Positions 17,450 through 26,387 of a stretch of DNA of 64,000 nt are shown piece by piece. The notes beneath the pieces were generated by a model. The model was not told the origin of the DNA. It made no database searches and saw nothing but the letters and a program-made list of their open reading frames with translations. This DNA comes from Actibacterium mucosum KCTC 23349 (GTDB taxonomy: Bacteria > Pseudomonadota > Alphaproteobacteria > Rhodobacterales > Rhodobacteraceae): NCBI RefSeq assembly GCF_000647975.1, contig NZ_JFKE01000001.1, positions 434,001-498,000 on the forward strand. The letters run 5' to 3'. Position 1 is the first letter of the stretch. The number at the start of each line of letters is the position of its first letter. The translations under genes and the position numbers were made by a program.

Positions 17450-19677
17450 GGTGTCTTGCAGCACTCGCCCTGCTTTTGCCCTGGCCGGCATTGGCCGAAG
17501 AAATCCGTGTGCGATCGGGTGAACACGCCAGTTTTTCGCGGTTGGTCATTACTTTCGCCGAACCCACCGAATGGAGTTTCGGGCGCGACGCCACAGGGTA
17601 CGAGTTTCAGGCTGCGCGGGCGGACGTAACGCTTGATCTGTCCGCCATTTTCACCCGCATTCCCCGTAACCGGATTAAAGACGTCAGCGCCCTTGGATCC
17701 AACGGCTTCCGGATCGAAATGGATTGTGCGTGCCATTCGGAAAGCTTCGAGATTTCGCCGGGCAAAGTCGTGATCGACATCAAGGATGGTACCGAAGGAG
17801 AGACCGCGCCGCAGCTGGCAGTGAAAACAGCCCAGGCGGCGGATGTCCGTCCGCAGGAGCTCGCTAACCTTGCAGGTCTTGGCGGGTTGGCGGTGCGCCA
17901 ACCGCTGCCTGTCCTCGGCGCGGAAATGGCTGTTGAAGAGCCTATGAAACCAAGTAATTCAGAGGATACGCCGGTTGCATCTTCCGAAGCCGAGTTCCGC
18001 TCAATTCTGGTGCAGGAGCTTGGACGCGCGGCGATGCAGGGTCTTGTCGAGGCGGATATCGACATTGCAAACAATGCGCAGGCGGCGGGCGAGGAACCCC
18101 CGACAGCGCCTGCACCGATCTCTGCGAAACCTCCGCGCCCCCCGCAAGCGCCGGGCATTCGCATCGAAACGGTTGTTGATCGCGATCTACCTGACATTTC
18201 AGCACTGCAAACCGCACAGGGCAGTTCGTGCCACCCGGACGCGTTTTTTGACCTCACGGCCTGGCGCGGCACCGGTTCGCCTGCAGAATTGATTGTACGC
18301 TTCAGGAATGGGTTGATTGGGGAATTTGATCGTATCGACCACGCTCAGCTTGACGGTTTGATACAAACCTATTTGGCGCTTGGCTTCGGCCTCGAAGTCC
18401 TCACCCTGCTTGAGGAGTTTCCAAGGGACGGCGCCAAATATCAGGTTGCCAAGGCGATGGCCCATATCGTCGATCATGATCTGCCGCCTGTCGGCAACGC
18501 CTTGGCTGGCCATCTGGCTTGTGACTCGGATGTTGCACTTTGGGCCGTTTTGGCACGCGAGCAGTTGCCGCGTGGTGAATTCGTTAACACCGTTGCCGTA
18601 GGGGCCGCGTTTTCTGCGTTGCCGATAGACATGCGTCGTCATCTGGCTGACCCGTTGGCGGAACGGTTTCTGGCCGTTGGTAATACCGAGGTTGTTGCGC
18701 GCATTCATGCCGCTGTTGACCGCGCGCCCGGCCCGCATGGCCCGCATGTCGACCTGATGAAGGCACGCGTCGATCTTGCCGAGGGTCGAACTGACGCTGC
18801 AAGCGCAAATCTGGAAAGCATTGTCTCTGCCGATGTCCCAGTGTCGCCAGAAGCGCTGGCTCTTTTGCTCGAGCAAAGAAACGCGCGTGGGGAACCCGCA
18901 TCGGCGCATGAATTGGGCAACGCAGAAGCTTTGGCATTTGAGTATGGCGGCACCGAAATTGGTGCGCGCCTGCTGCGCGACTGGACCATCTCGAACGCAT
19001 TTTCAGGGCGATTCAGTGCCGCATTTGCGCAAATGGCGGTCGCGCCGGACGCGCAGAAACAGGGTCTGGCCGAGGCTCTGTGGGATCCGCTGACGCGGCT
19101 GTCGGATGATTCCACATTCCTGGGGCATGCGCTCTATTTGCACAGATCGGGGCTTGCAACCGGCATTTCGCCCGAAGGGCGCTTGGCGCTTGCGGATCGA
19201 TTGAACAATTTGGGCTTTGCGGACGAAGCATCCCAAATTTTGGGGCCGGTTTCAGTGGATGAAACGGATGACATGCGGCTTGTCCGTGCCCAGATTGCCA
19301 TAGCGCAGAAAGATGCACAGTTGGCCATGCGCCATGTTGCCGGGCTGACGGGGACCAAGGCCGCGGCCGTGCGCGGGAATGCCCAAGCGACCCTCGGGAA
19401 TCTGGAACAGGCAATATCGGCCTATCGAAATGGCGATATTGACGACAAAGCCTCTGCCGCCGCGTGGCAAACGGGCGACTGGGCGGTTGTGGAACAGATC
19501 GGCACCGATCTTCAAAAGCGGTTTGTGCAGTTTCAGGCAAACACACAGGTCACCGTTGATCGCGTCTTTGTAGCAGGAACAGTCCCTAATCTTGCAGAAC
19601 TGGGCGATCTTGCATCCGATGCGGAGCAGGCACGCAAACTGTTGAAGAAAATGCTGAGCACCCCGGCGGGCGGTTAG
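17446..19677 (+). CDS. Large periplasmic motor-adjacent protein, AMIN-like N-terminus and helical-repeat body
   Basis: Unrecognised exported protein of 743 residues. A signal peptide ends at ALAEE near residue 18. Residues about 20-110 form a beta-rich module (FSRLVITFAEPTEW ... KVVIDIKDG) that resembles AMIN peptidoglycan-targeting domains. A Pro/Ala/Glu-rich linker spans about 140-240. The rest is helix pairs with TPR-like spacing (LGFGLEVLTLLEEF, DAASANLESIV, FADEASQILGPV, QATLGNLEQAISAYRNG). It overlaps motA by 4 bp and follows a MotE-like gene, so a stator-stabilising role comparable to rhizobial MotC is inferred, not shown. Confidence 0.7.
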   Translation: MRCLAALALLLPWPALAEEIRVRSGEHASFSRLVITFAEPTEWSFGRDATGYEFQAARADVTLDLSAIFTRIPRNRIKDVSALGSNGFRIEMDCACHSESFEISPGKVVIDIKDGTEGETAPQLAVKTAQAADVRPQELANLAGLGGLAVRQPLPVLGAEMAVEEPMKPSNSEDTPVASSEAEFRSILVQELGRAAMQGLVEADIDIANNAQAAGEEPPTAPAPISAKPPRPPQAPGIRIETVVDRDLPDISALQTAQGSSCHPDAFFDLTAWRGTGSPAELIVRFRNGLIGEFDRIDHAQLDGLIQTYLALGFGLEVLTLLEEFPRDGAKYQVAKAMAHIVDHDLPPVGNALAGHLACDSDVALWAVLAREQLPRGEFVNTVAVGAAFSALPIDMRRHLADPLAERFLAVGNTEVVARIHAAVDRAPGPHGPHVDLMKARVDLAEGRTDAASANLESIVSADVPVSPEALALLLEQRNARGEPASAHELGNAEALAFEYGGTEIGARLLRDWTISNAFSGRFSAAFAQMAVAPDAQKQGLAEALWDPLTRLSDDSTFLGHALYLHRSGLATGISPEGRLALADRLNNLGFADEASQILGPVSVDETDDMRLVRAQIAIAQKDAQLAMRHVAGLTGTKAAAVRGNAQATLGNLEQAISAYRNGDIDDKASAAAWQTGDWAVVEQIGTDLQKRFVQFQANTQVTVDRVFVAGTVPNLAELGDLASDAEQARKLLKKMLSTPAGG

Positions 19678-19730
19678 AAATTTCCGAATTGGTAACCACG
19701 GTTGCCTAGTCTGATTGCAAGGAATTCAAA

Positions 19731-20477
19731 GTGAGGCTGGCCAGAATGGCGGGTTTTTTCAAGCGCCTAAAGTGGGCGTTGTCGGGCATCTTGTTTGCTG
19801 TTTCTTCGGCACAACCGGCATGGGCCGTGTCAGACCCATCGGAGATTTGCGACATTGTTGCGCGCAATGCTGCGGCGGCAACCGGCGTGCCGATTTCGGT
19901 GCTCAAAGCCATTAGTCTGACAGAAACCGGACGCAAAAGGGGGGGCAAGATGCGGCCTTGGCCCTGGACGGTCAACATGGAAGGCAAGGGCGTATGGTTT
20001 GATAGCCACGCAGAGCTATTGGATTATGCGCAGACGCACCATGCGCGGGGCGCACGATCCTATGACGTTGGGTGTTTTCAGCTGAATTTCAAATGGCACG
20101 GCCACAACTTCTCGTCGATCGAACAAATGATCCAACCCGACGCGAACGCACTGTATGCGGCACGATTCCTGCTGGAATTGTACCGTGAGAAAGGGAATTG
20201 GACAGATGCGGCAGGTGCGTATCATTCGCGCACCCCAAAATACGCCAATAAATACAAAGCGCGCTTCGACACGTTTCGGGCAATCTTTCTGGCCGAGGAC
20301 AATCGCCCCCTTGAGACACAGGGAAGCTTTGCCCTGGCCGGAATCCCGCAGGATAAACCCAGGCCCCGTGTGAATGCTTTCCCGTTGCTGCAGTCGGGAA
20401 CCGGCAATCGCGGTCTTGGATCTCTGGTGCCTATGACGTCCGCAGGACCGGGATTGTTCGGACAAGGTGGCAGCTGA
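19731..20477 (+). CDS. Lytic transglycosylase (SLT family, flagellar)
   Basis: Periplasmic murein hydrolase of 248 residues, likely opening the wall for the rod. A signal peptide ends near residue 32 (AWAVSD). The catalytic Glu of the SLT fold is in ISLTETG, followed by GCFQLNFKWHG and AAGAYHSRTPKYANKYKARF. A Gly/Pro-rich tail follows the domain. The GTG at 19731 has AAGGA upstream; an ATG five codons later is an alternative. It ends one base into flhA. The FlgJ-like protein of this cluster lacks a hydrolase domain, so this enzyme probably supplies that activity, as SltF does in Rhodobacter sphaeroides. Confidence 0.85.
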   Translation: MRLARMAGFFKRLKWALSGILFAVSSAQPAWAVSDPSEICDIVARNAAAATGVPISVLKAISLTETGRKRGGKMRPWPWTVNMEGKGVWFDSHAELLDYAQTHHARGARSYDVGCFQLNFKWHGHNFSSIEQMIQPDANALYAARFLLELYREKGNWTDAAGAYHSRTPKYANKYKARFDTFRAIFLAEDNRPLETQGSFALAGIPQDKPRPRVNAFPLLQSGTGNRGLGSLVPMTSAGPGLFGQGGS

Positions 20478-22567
20478 TGCCCGAGATTTCGGCGAAAACA
20501 CTTTTTAACCCGACGATTCTGCTGGCCTTGGCTCTGATGACAGTGATCGTCATGATGATCTTGCCTGTGCCGGCCTTTATCCTGGACATCGGGTTGGCTG
20601 CGTCCTTTGCCTTGGCGATTTTGATATTCACCGTCACGTTGTTTGTGGCGCGCCCACTTGATTTCTCTGCCTTCCCAACGGTTTTGCTTGCGGCGCTTAT
20701 GCTGCGCCTTTCGCTTAACGTGTCATCGACAAAATTGATCATCGGCCTGGGCCATACGGGCACCGGCGCGGCGGGCAACGTCATCGAGGGGTTTGCCAAC
20801 TTTATTATGGGTGGCAGCGTGTTGATTGGTCTCGTGGTGTTCGGGGTGCTGCTGATCGTCAATTTCATTGTGATCACAAAGGGTGCCGCCCGCATGGCGG
20901 AGGTTGGCGCCCGGTTCGCGCTGGACGGGATGCCGGGTAAACAGCTGGCGATTGACAGCGACATGTCCGCCGGCGCCATCGACCACGCCGAGGCGAAGGC
21001 GCGGCGCGAACTGGAACAGGCCGAAACTACCTTTTTTGGTTCTCTTGATGGTGCCTCAAAATTCGTGAAGGGTGATGCCGTTGCGGGGCTTTTGATCACG
21101 GTACTGAACCTTGTTGTTGGGTTGATTATCGGGGTCACCCTGCATGGCATGCCCTTGGGGCGCGCCTTCGAAACCTATGCAATTCTGACCGTTGGCGATG
21201 GCTTGGTCACACAGATTCCGGCCGTGATTATCTCTATTGCTTCTGCCCTGTTGCTTGCGCGTGGGGGTGCAACCGGTGCGGCAGATATCGCCTTGTTTTC
21301 ACAGCTTGGCCGACACGCTCCTGCGCTGGGGACGGTGGCCGTTTTGATGGGGATGTTCGCTTTGGTGCCCGGTTTGCCGTTCTTGCCTTTCCTGGCGGGT
21401 TCTCTCGCGCTGGGCGTGGCGGCAATAGCCGTCAGCCGAACCAACGCAGCGCGTGCAGATCGCGAGGCGTCCGAGGCCAACCAGCCCGCAGCGCCCAAAG
21501 GGCCGCCGCCTCTGGGTGACCTTCTGGACCTTGACGACATCCATGTGGATTTTGCGCCCGATCTGGTGACCGAGATTCTGGATCCGGCAACGGGGCTGGA
21601 TACGCGCATCGGCAATATGCGCAAACACGTGGCCGAAACTTATGGCCTGATCCTGCCCGAAATGCGCCTGACCGATAATGGCGCGTTGGATCCCGGGACC
21701 TATGTCGTGCGAATTCAAGGTGTCGAGCAAGCCCGCGACCGGTTGCGTGGCGATCACCTTTTGGCTTTGCAATTGGATGGCGGGCCGCCCTTGCCACCCG
21801 GTGACGACGTCAGCGAACCTGTCTATGGCGCGCCTGCCCGTTGGGTTTCGGTTGCACATCGCGAGGATCTTGCCCTTGCCGGCGCAACAGCCGTCACGCC
21901 GTCTGAAGTTCTTGCAACTCATATGCTGGAGGTACTGCGCCGGAACCTGTCACGCCTTTTGACGCTGAAGGCGCTGCGCCGTCTGTTGGACGAGTTGACC
22001 AACCTTTCCGACCCGGCCCGGGCCGAGGCCAACCGCCGTATGCTGGATGATATCATTCCCGATAAGGTGCCGACCGATCTGCTGTTGGCTGTGCTGAAAC
22101 TGCTTTTGGAAGAGCGGGTTTCGATCCGCAACATTCCCCTGATCCTCGAAGCAATCGCCGAAGCCCGGCATGGGCACCCATCGGCAGAAGGCATTTGCGA
22201 GCATGTTCGGCACCGTCTGGGATTTCAGCTGGTTGCGGAACACAAACGAATGGATGGCACCATACCGTTGATTCAGCTTGCCCCGGAATGGGAAGAACGG
22301 TTCCAAACCTATCAGATTGAAGGCGAAAACGGCGCGCAGGACGTTGCACTGCCGCCCGATGAATTCAACAAACTGGCGCAGGCGGTTGGCGAAAAGGTCG
22401 CGGCAAACGGTGAACTGGGGGTCTTCCCCGCGATTGTAACTTCAACCCGCCGCCGGCGTTTTCTGCGGATGGTTCTTTCGGCCAAAGGTGTCTCGGCCCC
22501 AGTTCTGTCGTTCGAAGAAATTGGAACCGATGCCAAACCTGCCCTGGTGGGCATGGTGCCTGCATGA
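20477..22567 (+). CDS. flhA: Flagellar export gate protein FlhA
   Basis: Nonameric export gate component, 696 residues. The N-terminal half carries about eight membrane segments and the FHIPEP signature region (GARFALDGMPGKQLAIDSDM). The C-terminal cytosolic domain binds chaperone-substrate complexes (for example LDDIIPDKVPTDLLLAVLKLLLEERVSIRNIPLILEAIAE). It overlaps fliR by 4 bp. Confidence 0.97.
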   Translation: MPEISAKTLFNPTILLALALMTVIVMMILPVPAFILDIGLAASFALAILIFTVTLFVARPLDFSAFPTVLLAALMLRLSLNVSSTKLIIGLGHTGTGAAGNVIEGFANFIMGGSVLIGLVVFGVLLIVNFIVITKGAARMAEVGARFALDGMPGKQLAIDSDMSAGAIDHAEAKARRELEQAETTFFGSLDGASKFVKGDAVAGLLITVLNLVVGLIIGVTLHGMPLGRAFETYAILTVGDGLVTQIPAVIISIASALLLARGGATGAADIALFSQLGRHAPALGTVAVLMGMFALVPGLPFLPFLAGSLALGVAAIAVSRTNAARADREASEANQPAAPKGPPPLGDLLDLDDIHVDFAPDLVTEILDPATGLDTRIGNMRKHVAETYGLILPEMRLTDNGALDPGTYVVRIQGVEQARDRLRGDHLLALQLDGGPPLPPGDDVSEPVYGAPARWVSVAHREDLALAGATAVTPSEVLATHMLEVLRRNLSRLLTLKALRRLLDELTNLSDPARAEANRRMLDDIIPDKVPTDLLLAVLKLLLEERVSIRNIPLILEAIAEARHGHPSAEGICEHVRHRLGFQLVAEHKRMDGTIPLIQLAPEWEERFQTYQIEGENGAQDVALPPDEFNKLAQAVGEKVAANGELGVFPAIVTSTRRRRFLRMVLSAKGVSAPVLSFEEIGTDAKPALVGMVPA

Positions 22568-23343
22568 TCGCCGAGTTGGCGGCCTTGGTGCCAATAGGCC
22601 AGCAAATGCTGTTGACTGCGTTTTTTGCGTTCCTGCGGGTCGGTGCTGTGATGGCGCTGCTGCCCGCATTTGGTGAACAATCCGTGCCGCAGCGTGTGCG
22701 TTTGGTTTTGACGATTGCTTTTACACTCGTGGTGGCGCCTGCTGCCTCCGGGCCTCTATCCGTTGTCACAACCGGTCAGGCCCCCATTGGCATGGCAATC
22801 CTTGGCGAAGTTGCGGCGGGATTGGCGCTGGGCATAATATTGCGGTTATTGGTTATCGTCTTGCAAATGGCCGGGCAGTTGGCGGCGCAAGCAACGTCGT
22901 TGTCGCAGATATTTGGCGGCCCATCAGTTGATCCGCAGCCCGCCACGTCGCACGTGCTGGTGGTGGCCGGGTTGGCATTGGCTGTCATGACAGGTCTGCA
23001 CGTTCGGGCCGCGCAAGCCATGATTTTCTCGTACCAGATGCTGCCGCCCGGTGGGTTGCCGGACGCCGCCACGATCAGCCAATGGGGCATTGTCCACATT
23101 GCCCGTGGGTTTGGTCTGGCGTTGACATTGTCGATGCCATTTGTGATCGCATCCCTCGTGTATAACTTGGCCCTGGGCGTCATCAATCGCGCCATGCCGC
23201 AGCTTATGGTGGCCTTTGTCGGTGCGCCGGCTATTACTGCCGGCGGGTTAATCCTGTTGGCAATCTCGGCGCCGCTTTTGTTGGACGTCTGGTCAGGCTG
23301 GATGCTTCGGGTTCTGGAAAATCCTTTCGGTGATCCGCCATGA
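22564..23343 (+). CDS. fliR: Flagellar export gate protein FliR
   Basis: Membrane subunit of the FliPQR gate, 259 residues with about six hydrophobic segments. The family pattern FLRVGAVMALLPAFGEQSVPQRVRLVLTIAFTLVV and GQLAAQATSLSQIF is visible. It is coupled by 4-bp overlaps to flhA before it and flhB after it. Confidence 0.94.
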   Translation: MIAELAALVPIGQQMLLTAFFAFLRVGAVMALLPAFGEQSVPQRVRLVLTIAFTLVVAPAASGPLSVVTTGQAPIGMAILGEVAAGLALGIILRLLVIVLQMAGQLAAQATSLSQIFGGPSVDPQPATSHVLVVAGLALAVMTGLHVRAAQAMIFSYQMLPPGGLPDAATISQWGIVHIARGFGLALTLSMPFVIASLVYNLALGVINRAMPQLMVAFVGAPAITAGGLILLAISAPLLLDVWSGWMLRVLENPFGDPP

Positions 23344-24422
23344 GCGACGGTCAGGAGGACGACGACAAGCAACATGAGCCAACCCAGAAAAAGCTGGACG
23401 ACGCACGGAGACGTGGCGAGCTTGCGCGGTCGCAGGACCTGAATGTCGCAGCCAGCTATGGCGGGTTGTGCCTTGCTGCTTTTGGTGTCGGTGTTGGATC
23501 ACTTTCCGCGTTTGGCGACACCACGGCCAAACTCCTCGACCAGGCCGACAGCTTGTCCGCCATTGCGCTTGCGCCGGGTGGTGGTACCCTACTTTTGGGC
23601 TTGCTGGGCACGGCGTTGGTTGCGCTGCTGCCTTGGTTCCTTGGCCCGGCTTTTCTTGCGTTTCTTTCCATTCTCGGCCAACGCAGCCTTGTCTTCAGCG
23701 CGTCGAAACTGAAACCGAAATTGTCGCGAATTTCGCCCATTTCAAACGCCAAGAACAAGTTTGGGCGGGGCGGGCTGTTCGAATTCGCCAAAAGCGCTGT
23801 CAAATTGGCTGCATATTGCATCGTTTTGTCGGTGTTTCTGTTTGGGCGTATGCCTGCGATGTTGGATACGCTGCATCTGTCGCCCGGCATGGGAACGGCG
23901 GTGATGCTGCGTATGGCGGTTGATTTTCTGGTTGTTGCCGCGATCCTTGCCCTGGTGATCGGGGCGATTGACTATGTTTGGCAGTATTTCGAGCATCTGC
24001 GGAAAAACCGCATGTCCACGAAAGAGCTGCGCGATGAAGTGAAACAGTCTGAGGGCGACCCGTATCTCAAACAGCAAAGACGCCAGAAGGGTATGGCGAT
24101 CGCAGCGAACCGGATGCTGGCGGATGTCGCTTCGGCCGATGTGGTGATCGTTAACCCGACGCATTTCGCCGTCGCACTGAAATGGGATCGAGATTCCGAA
24201 AGTGCACCGGTTTGCGTTGCTAAGGGTGTAGACGAGATTGCCGCCCGTATTCGCGAAACCGCAGCCGAGGCAGGGGTGCCGCTGCATTCGGATCCGCCAA
24301 CCGCCCGGGCCATTCACGCCACCGTGGAAATTGGCCACCAAATCCACCGCGAGCATTACAAAGCAGTGGCCGCCGCCATTCGCTTTGCCGAGTCGCTTCG
24401 CCAAAAGACAAAAACCCGATGA
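23340..24422 (+). CDS. flhB: Flagellar export switch protein FlhB
   Basis: Export-specificity switch, 360 residues. It has four membrane segments followed by a cytoplasmic domain with the autocleavage motif NPTH (VVIVNPTHFAVAL) near residue 269. The N-terminus (QEDDDKQHEPTQKKLDDARRRGELARS) is characteristic. It works with FliK, encoded at 34736, to stop hook growth. It overlaps the following small gene by 4 bp. Confidence 0.97.
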   Translation: MSDGQEDDDKQHEPTQKKLDDARRRGELARSQDLNVAASYGGLCLAAFGVGVGSLSAFGDTTAKLLDQADSLSAIALAPGGGTLLLGLLGTALVALLPWFLGPAFLAFLSILGQRSLVFSASKLKPKLSRISPISNAKNKFGRGGLFEFAKSAVKLAAYCIVLSVFLFGRMPAMLDTLHLSPGMGTAVMLRMAVDFLVVAAILALVIGAIDYVWQYFEHLRKNRMSTKELRDEVKQSEGDPYLKQQRRQKGMAIAANRMLADVASADVVIVNPTHFAVALKWDRDSESAPVCVAKGVDEIAARIRETAAEAGVPLHSDPPTARAIHATVEIGHQIHREHYKAVAAAIRFAESLRQKTKTR

Positions 24423-24766
24423 CCAAAGCGCGGAATCTGAAACGGCTGACCATGGTGACAGAGACCGGAATGAATGCCGCATTGTTGGATCTTCGGGCGG
24501 CTGTTGACGCCAGGGGTGCGATAGATGAACACATCGCCGAGTTGGATCAGATGCGGCTGTCCATCCTGTCTGATCCTGTTTCAGAGGCGATCCTGTCCGG
24601 TGCCGATCAACGGTGGCTGGTTTGGGCAGAACAAGAGCGTCGGCATTTGAATGCGGCGCTTGCCCGTGCGCGCGTGGCCGAGGCGCGGGCAAAAACAGCC
24701 GCTGCAAAAGCCTTCGGTCGCCATCAGGCCATGCAATTGGTGGTGGAAAAGCGGTTAAGACGCTGA
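24419..24766 (+). CDS. Small basic coiled-coil protein, FliJ-like candidate
   Basis: Protein of 115 residues, almost entirely helical, with Arg/Ala-rich heptads in the second half. A stretch around GADQRWLVWAEQERRHL resembles the middle of FliJ (NRW...Q). The size, charge and translational coupling to flhB suggest the export ATPase stalk FliJ, which is otherwise missing from the cluster. The similarity is weak and the call is an inference. The 3' end overlaps the opposite-strand fliL paralogue by 12 bp. Confidence 0.55.
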   Translation: MTKARNLKRLTMVTETGMNAALLDLRAAVDARGAIDEHIAELDQMRLSILSDPVSEAILSGADQRWLVWAEQERRHLNAALARARVAEARAKTAAAKAFGRHQAMQLVVEKRLRR

Positions 24767-25231
24767 ATCCTGCCGCACGATATCGACAATCAGAACGTCA
24801 TGCGCGTCGGGGCCAACAACTTTGGCGGCCACTTCCCTCAATGCGCTTCGCAACGTGTTCATTGGGGCAGTGTCGGTGAAGTTTCCGTTGAAACCGCCGG
24901 CATTCGCGTGGTCGAACAGCACCTGCAAAAACGCGTCCCGTAGTTTTGGCTCTACCAGGTAGACATTCTCGCGCTGGCCAGAGCCGACTTCGAGGCTCAC
25001 GGACATGACGACAAGCGCTGAAACGCGGGAACCGTCGACCACAGGAACAACGAACTGGTTGTTCAGCTTCACGAACTCAACATCTGCCGGCGCTTCTTTG
25101 GCGGGTTTGCTTTCCTTCGTTTCGTCTGCTGCGATCTCGGTCGGATCCGGTTCGGGTTTTAGCAGCTTGCCGGTGGCAACACCGCCGCCAAGCCCCAAAA
25201 GTGCCAGAACGATAGGGATGATCTTGCCCAT
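24755..25231 (-). CDS. Second FliL-family protein
   Basis: Protein of 158 residues with an N-terminal membrane segment (residues about 4-22, IPIVLALLGLGGGVATG), an acidic Lys/Glu linker and a FliL-like periplasmic domain (FVKLNNQFVVPVVDGSRVSALVVMSVSLEV ... LRDAFLQVLFDHAN). It differs clearly from the fliL at 15007. It is the last gene of the flgB-to-flgH operon, 8 bp after flgH. The role is probably stator or rod related, but it is not assigned. Confidence 0.78.
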   Translation of the reverse strand: MGKIIPIVLALLGLGGGVATGKLLKPEPDPTEIAADETKESKPAKEAPADVEFVKLNNQFVVPVVDGSRVSALVVMSVSLEVGSGQRENVYLVEPKLRDAFLQVLFDHANAGGFNGNFTDTAPMNTLRSALREVAAKVVGPDAHDVLIVDIVRQDSAS

Positions 25232-25239
25232 GCGTGGCC

Positions 25240-25956
25240 TCAGAACGGAAGAACGATATCGGCGATCTGCTGACCATAGCGGGGCTGCTGCACATCAGTG
25301 ATCTGGCCCCGCCCGCCATACGATATCCGCGCCGAGGCGATCTTGTCATAGGTGATTTCATTCTGGCGTGAAATGTCGGCGGGGCGCACGTACCCGGTCA
25401 CCAGCAGTTCGCGCATTTCGAAGTTTACGCGCACTTCCTGACTGCCCTCGATCCGAACAGCGCCATTGGGTAACACGTCCGTGATTGTCGCGGCGACGCG
25501 GAGGGTCAGTTTCTCGTTCCGTCGAACCGATCCGTCACCTGACGAGCCGCTGGTGGAATTCGTTGACACCGCATCCGCCAGCGTCGCGCCGTCGGGCAAC
25601 GGGCCATCCGCACGCTGGGGAATGCCAAGCAGTTGAGGGATCTGCAATGTTTCCGAGCCGGATCGGCTTCTTTCCGTTGCATTCGAAATCTCGGCCCTGT
25701 CGTCGATTTCAATCACCACCGTCAGGATATCGCCACGCTGTTCGGCGCGGCGGTCGCCAAGCAGCGAGCCTCGCCCGCCCCGCCATAAGCTGGCTGCGGA
25801 ATTGGCTTGGGTGCTGCGCGGAAACTCGGCCGAGGCCATGGCAAGGAACGGGTTGCCCTGCTCGGACGAAGTAAATGTGGGCGCCTTGCCCACGTTTTCG
25901 ACACGCGCGCAGGCGGCCAGCAAAGGCAAAATCAAAACGAGGCAAATCAAACGCAT
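25240..25956 (-). CDS. flgH: Flagellar L-ring lipoprotein FlgH
   Basis: Outer-membrane L-ring subunit, 238 residues. The signal peptide ends in the lipobox LLAAC, so Cys near residue 16 is probably lipidated. The conserved SLWRGGRGSLLGDRRAEQRGDILTVVIEIDDRAEI segment and the C-terminal GRGQITDVQQPRYGQQIADIVLPF end confirm the family. It lies 8 bp after flgA. Confidence 0.96.
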   Translation of the reverse strand: MRLICLVLILPLLAACARVENVGKAPTFTSSEQGNPFLAMASAEFPRSTQANSAASLWRGGRGSLLGDRRAEQRGDILTVVIEIDDRAEISNATERSRSGSETLQIPQLLGIPQRADGPLPDGATLADAVSTNSTSGSSGDGSVRRNEKLTLRVAATITDVLPNGAVRIEGSQEVRVNFEMRELLVTGYVRPADISRQNEITYDKIASARISYGGRGQITDVQQPRYGQQIADIVLPF

Positions 25957-25964
25957 GGTGGTTC

Positions 25965-26387
25965 CTATCGGGTGGGTGGGCCGACGATGATTTCGCCGGT
26001 TTCAGTGACAGTGCCGGTTACGGTGGACCGCGAGGCCAGGTTCATGACACGCAGGCGGTCGCCCATGGCCGCGCGTCCAAGTGCGCGCCCTTCGGCCGAG
26101 ATGGCGAGGCCACCACGGACATACCAAAGTGTGACGATCTGGTTGCGATCGACCAATGCAGGGGGCGTCAGGTCACCGGGCCGGATCGGGCGGCCTGCAT
26201 AAAGCATCACGCGCGCCTCCATACCGATGGCCGCATCTGGGTCCGCCAACGTGCCGGGAACGTCGTGCCCCACAAGGCTCAGATCCTCGGGCATGATGAC
26301 GGATTGCGCGCGGATCGTTCGGGCCGCCACAAGCGTGTCTGCCAGAATGGATGTCGGCAGAAGCAGGAAAACCAAAAGGATCCGCAT
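25965..26387 (-). CDS. flgA: P-ring assembly chaperone FlgA
   Basis: Periplasmic chaperone for FlgI, 140 residues with a signal peptide (ends ILAD) and the SAF-like domain (AGRPIRPGDLTPPALVDRNQIVTLWYVRGGLAISAEGRAL). The ATG at 26387 shares one base with the flgG stop (TGATG). It is shorter than enterobacterial FlgA, as is usual in alphaproteobacteria. Confidence 0.9.
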   Translation of the reverse strand: MRILLVFLLLPTSILADTLVAARTIRAQSVIMPEDLSLVGHDVPGTLADPDAAIGMEARVMLYAGRPIRPGDLTPPALVDRNQIVTLWYVRGGLAISAEGRALGRAAMGDRLRVMNLASRSTVTGTVTETGEIIVGPPTR

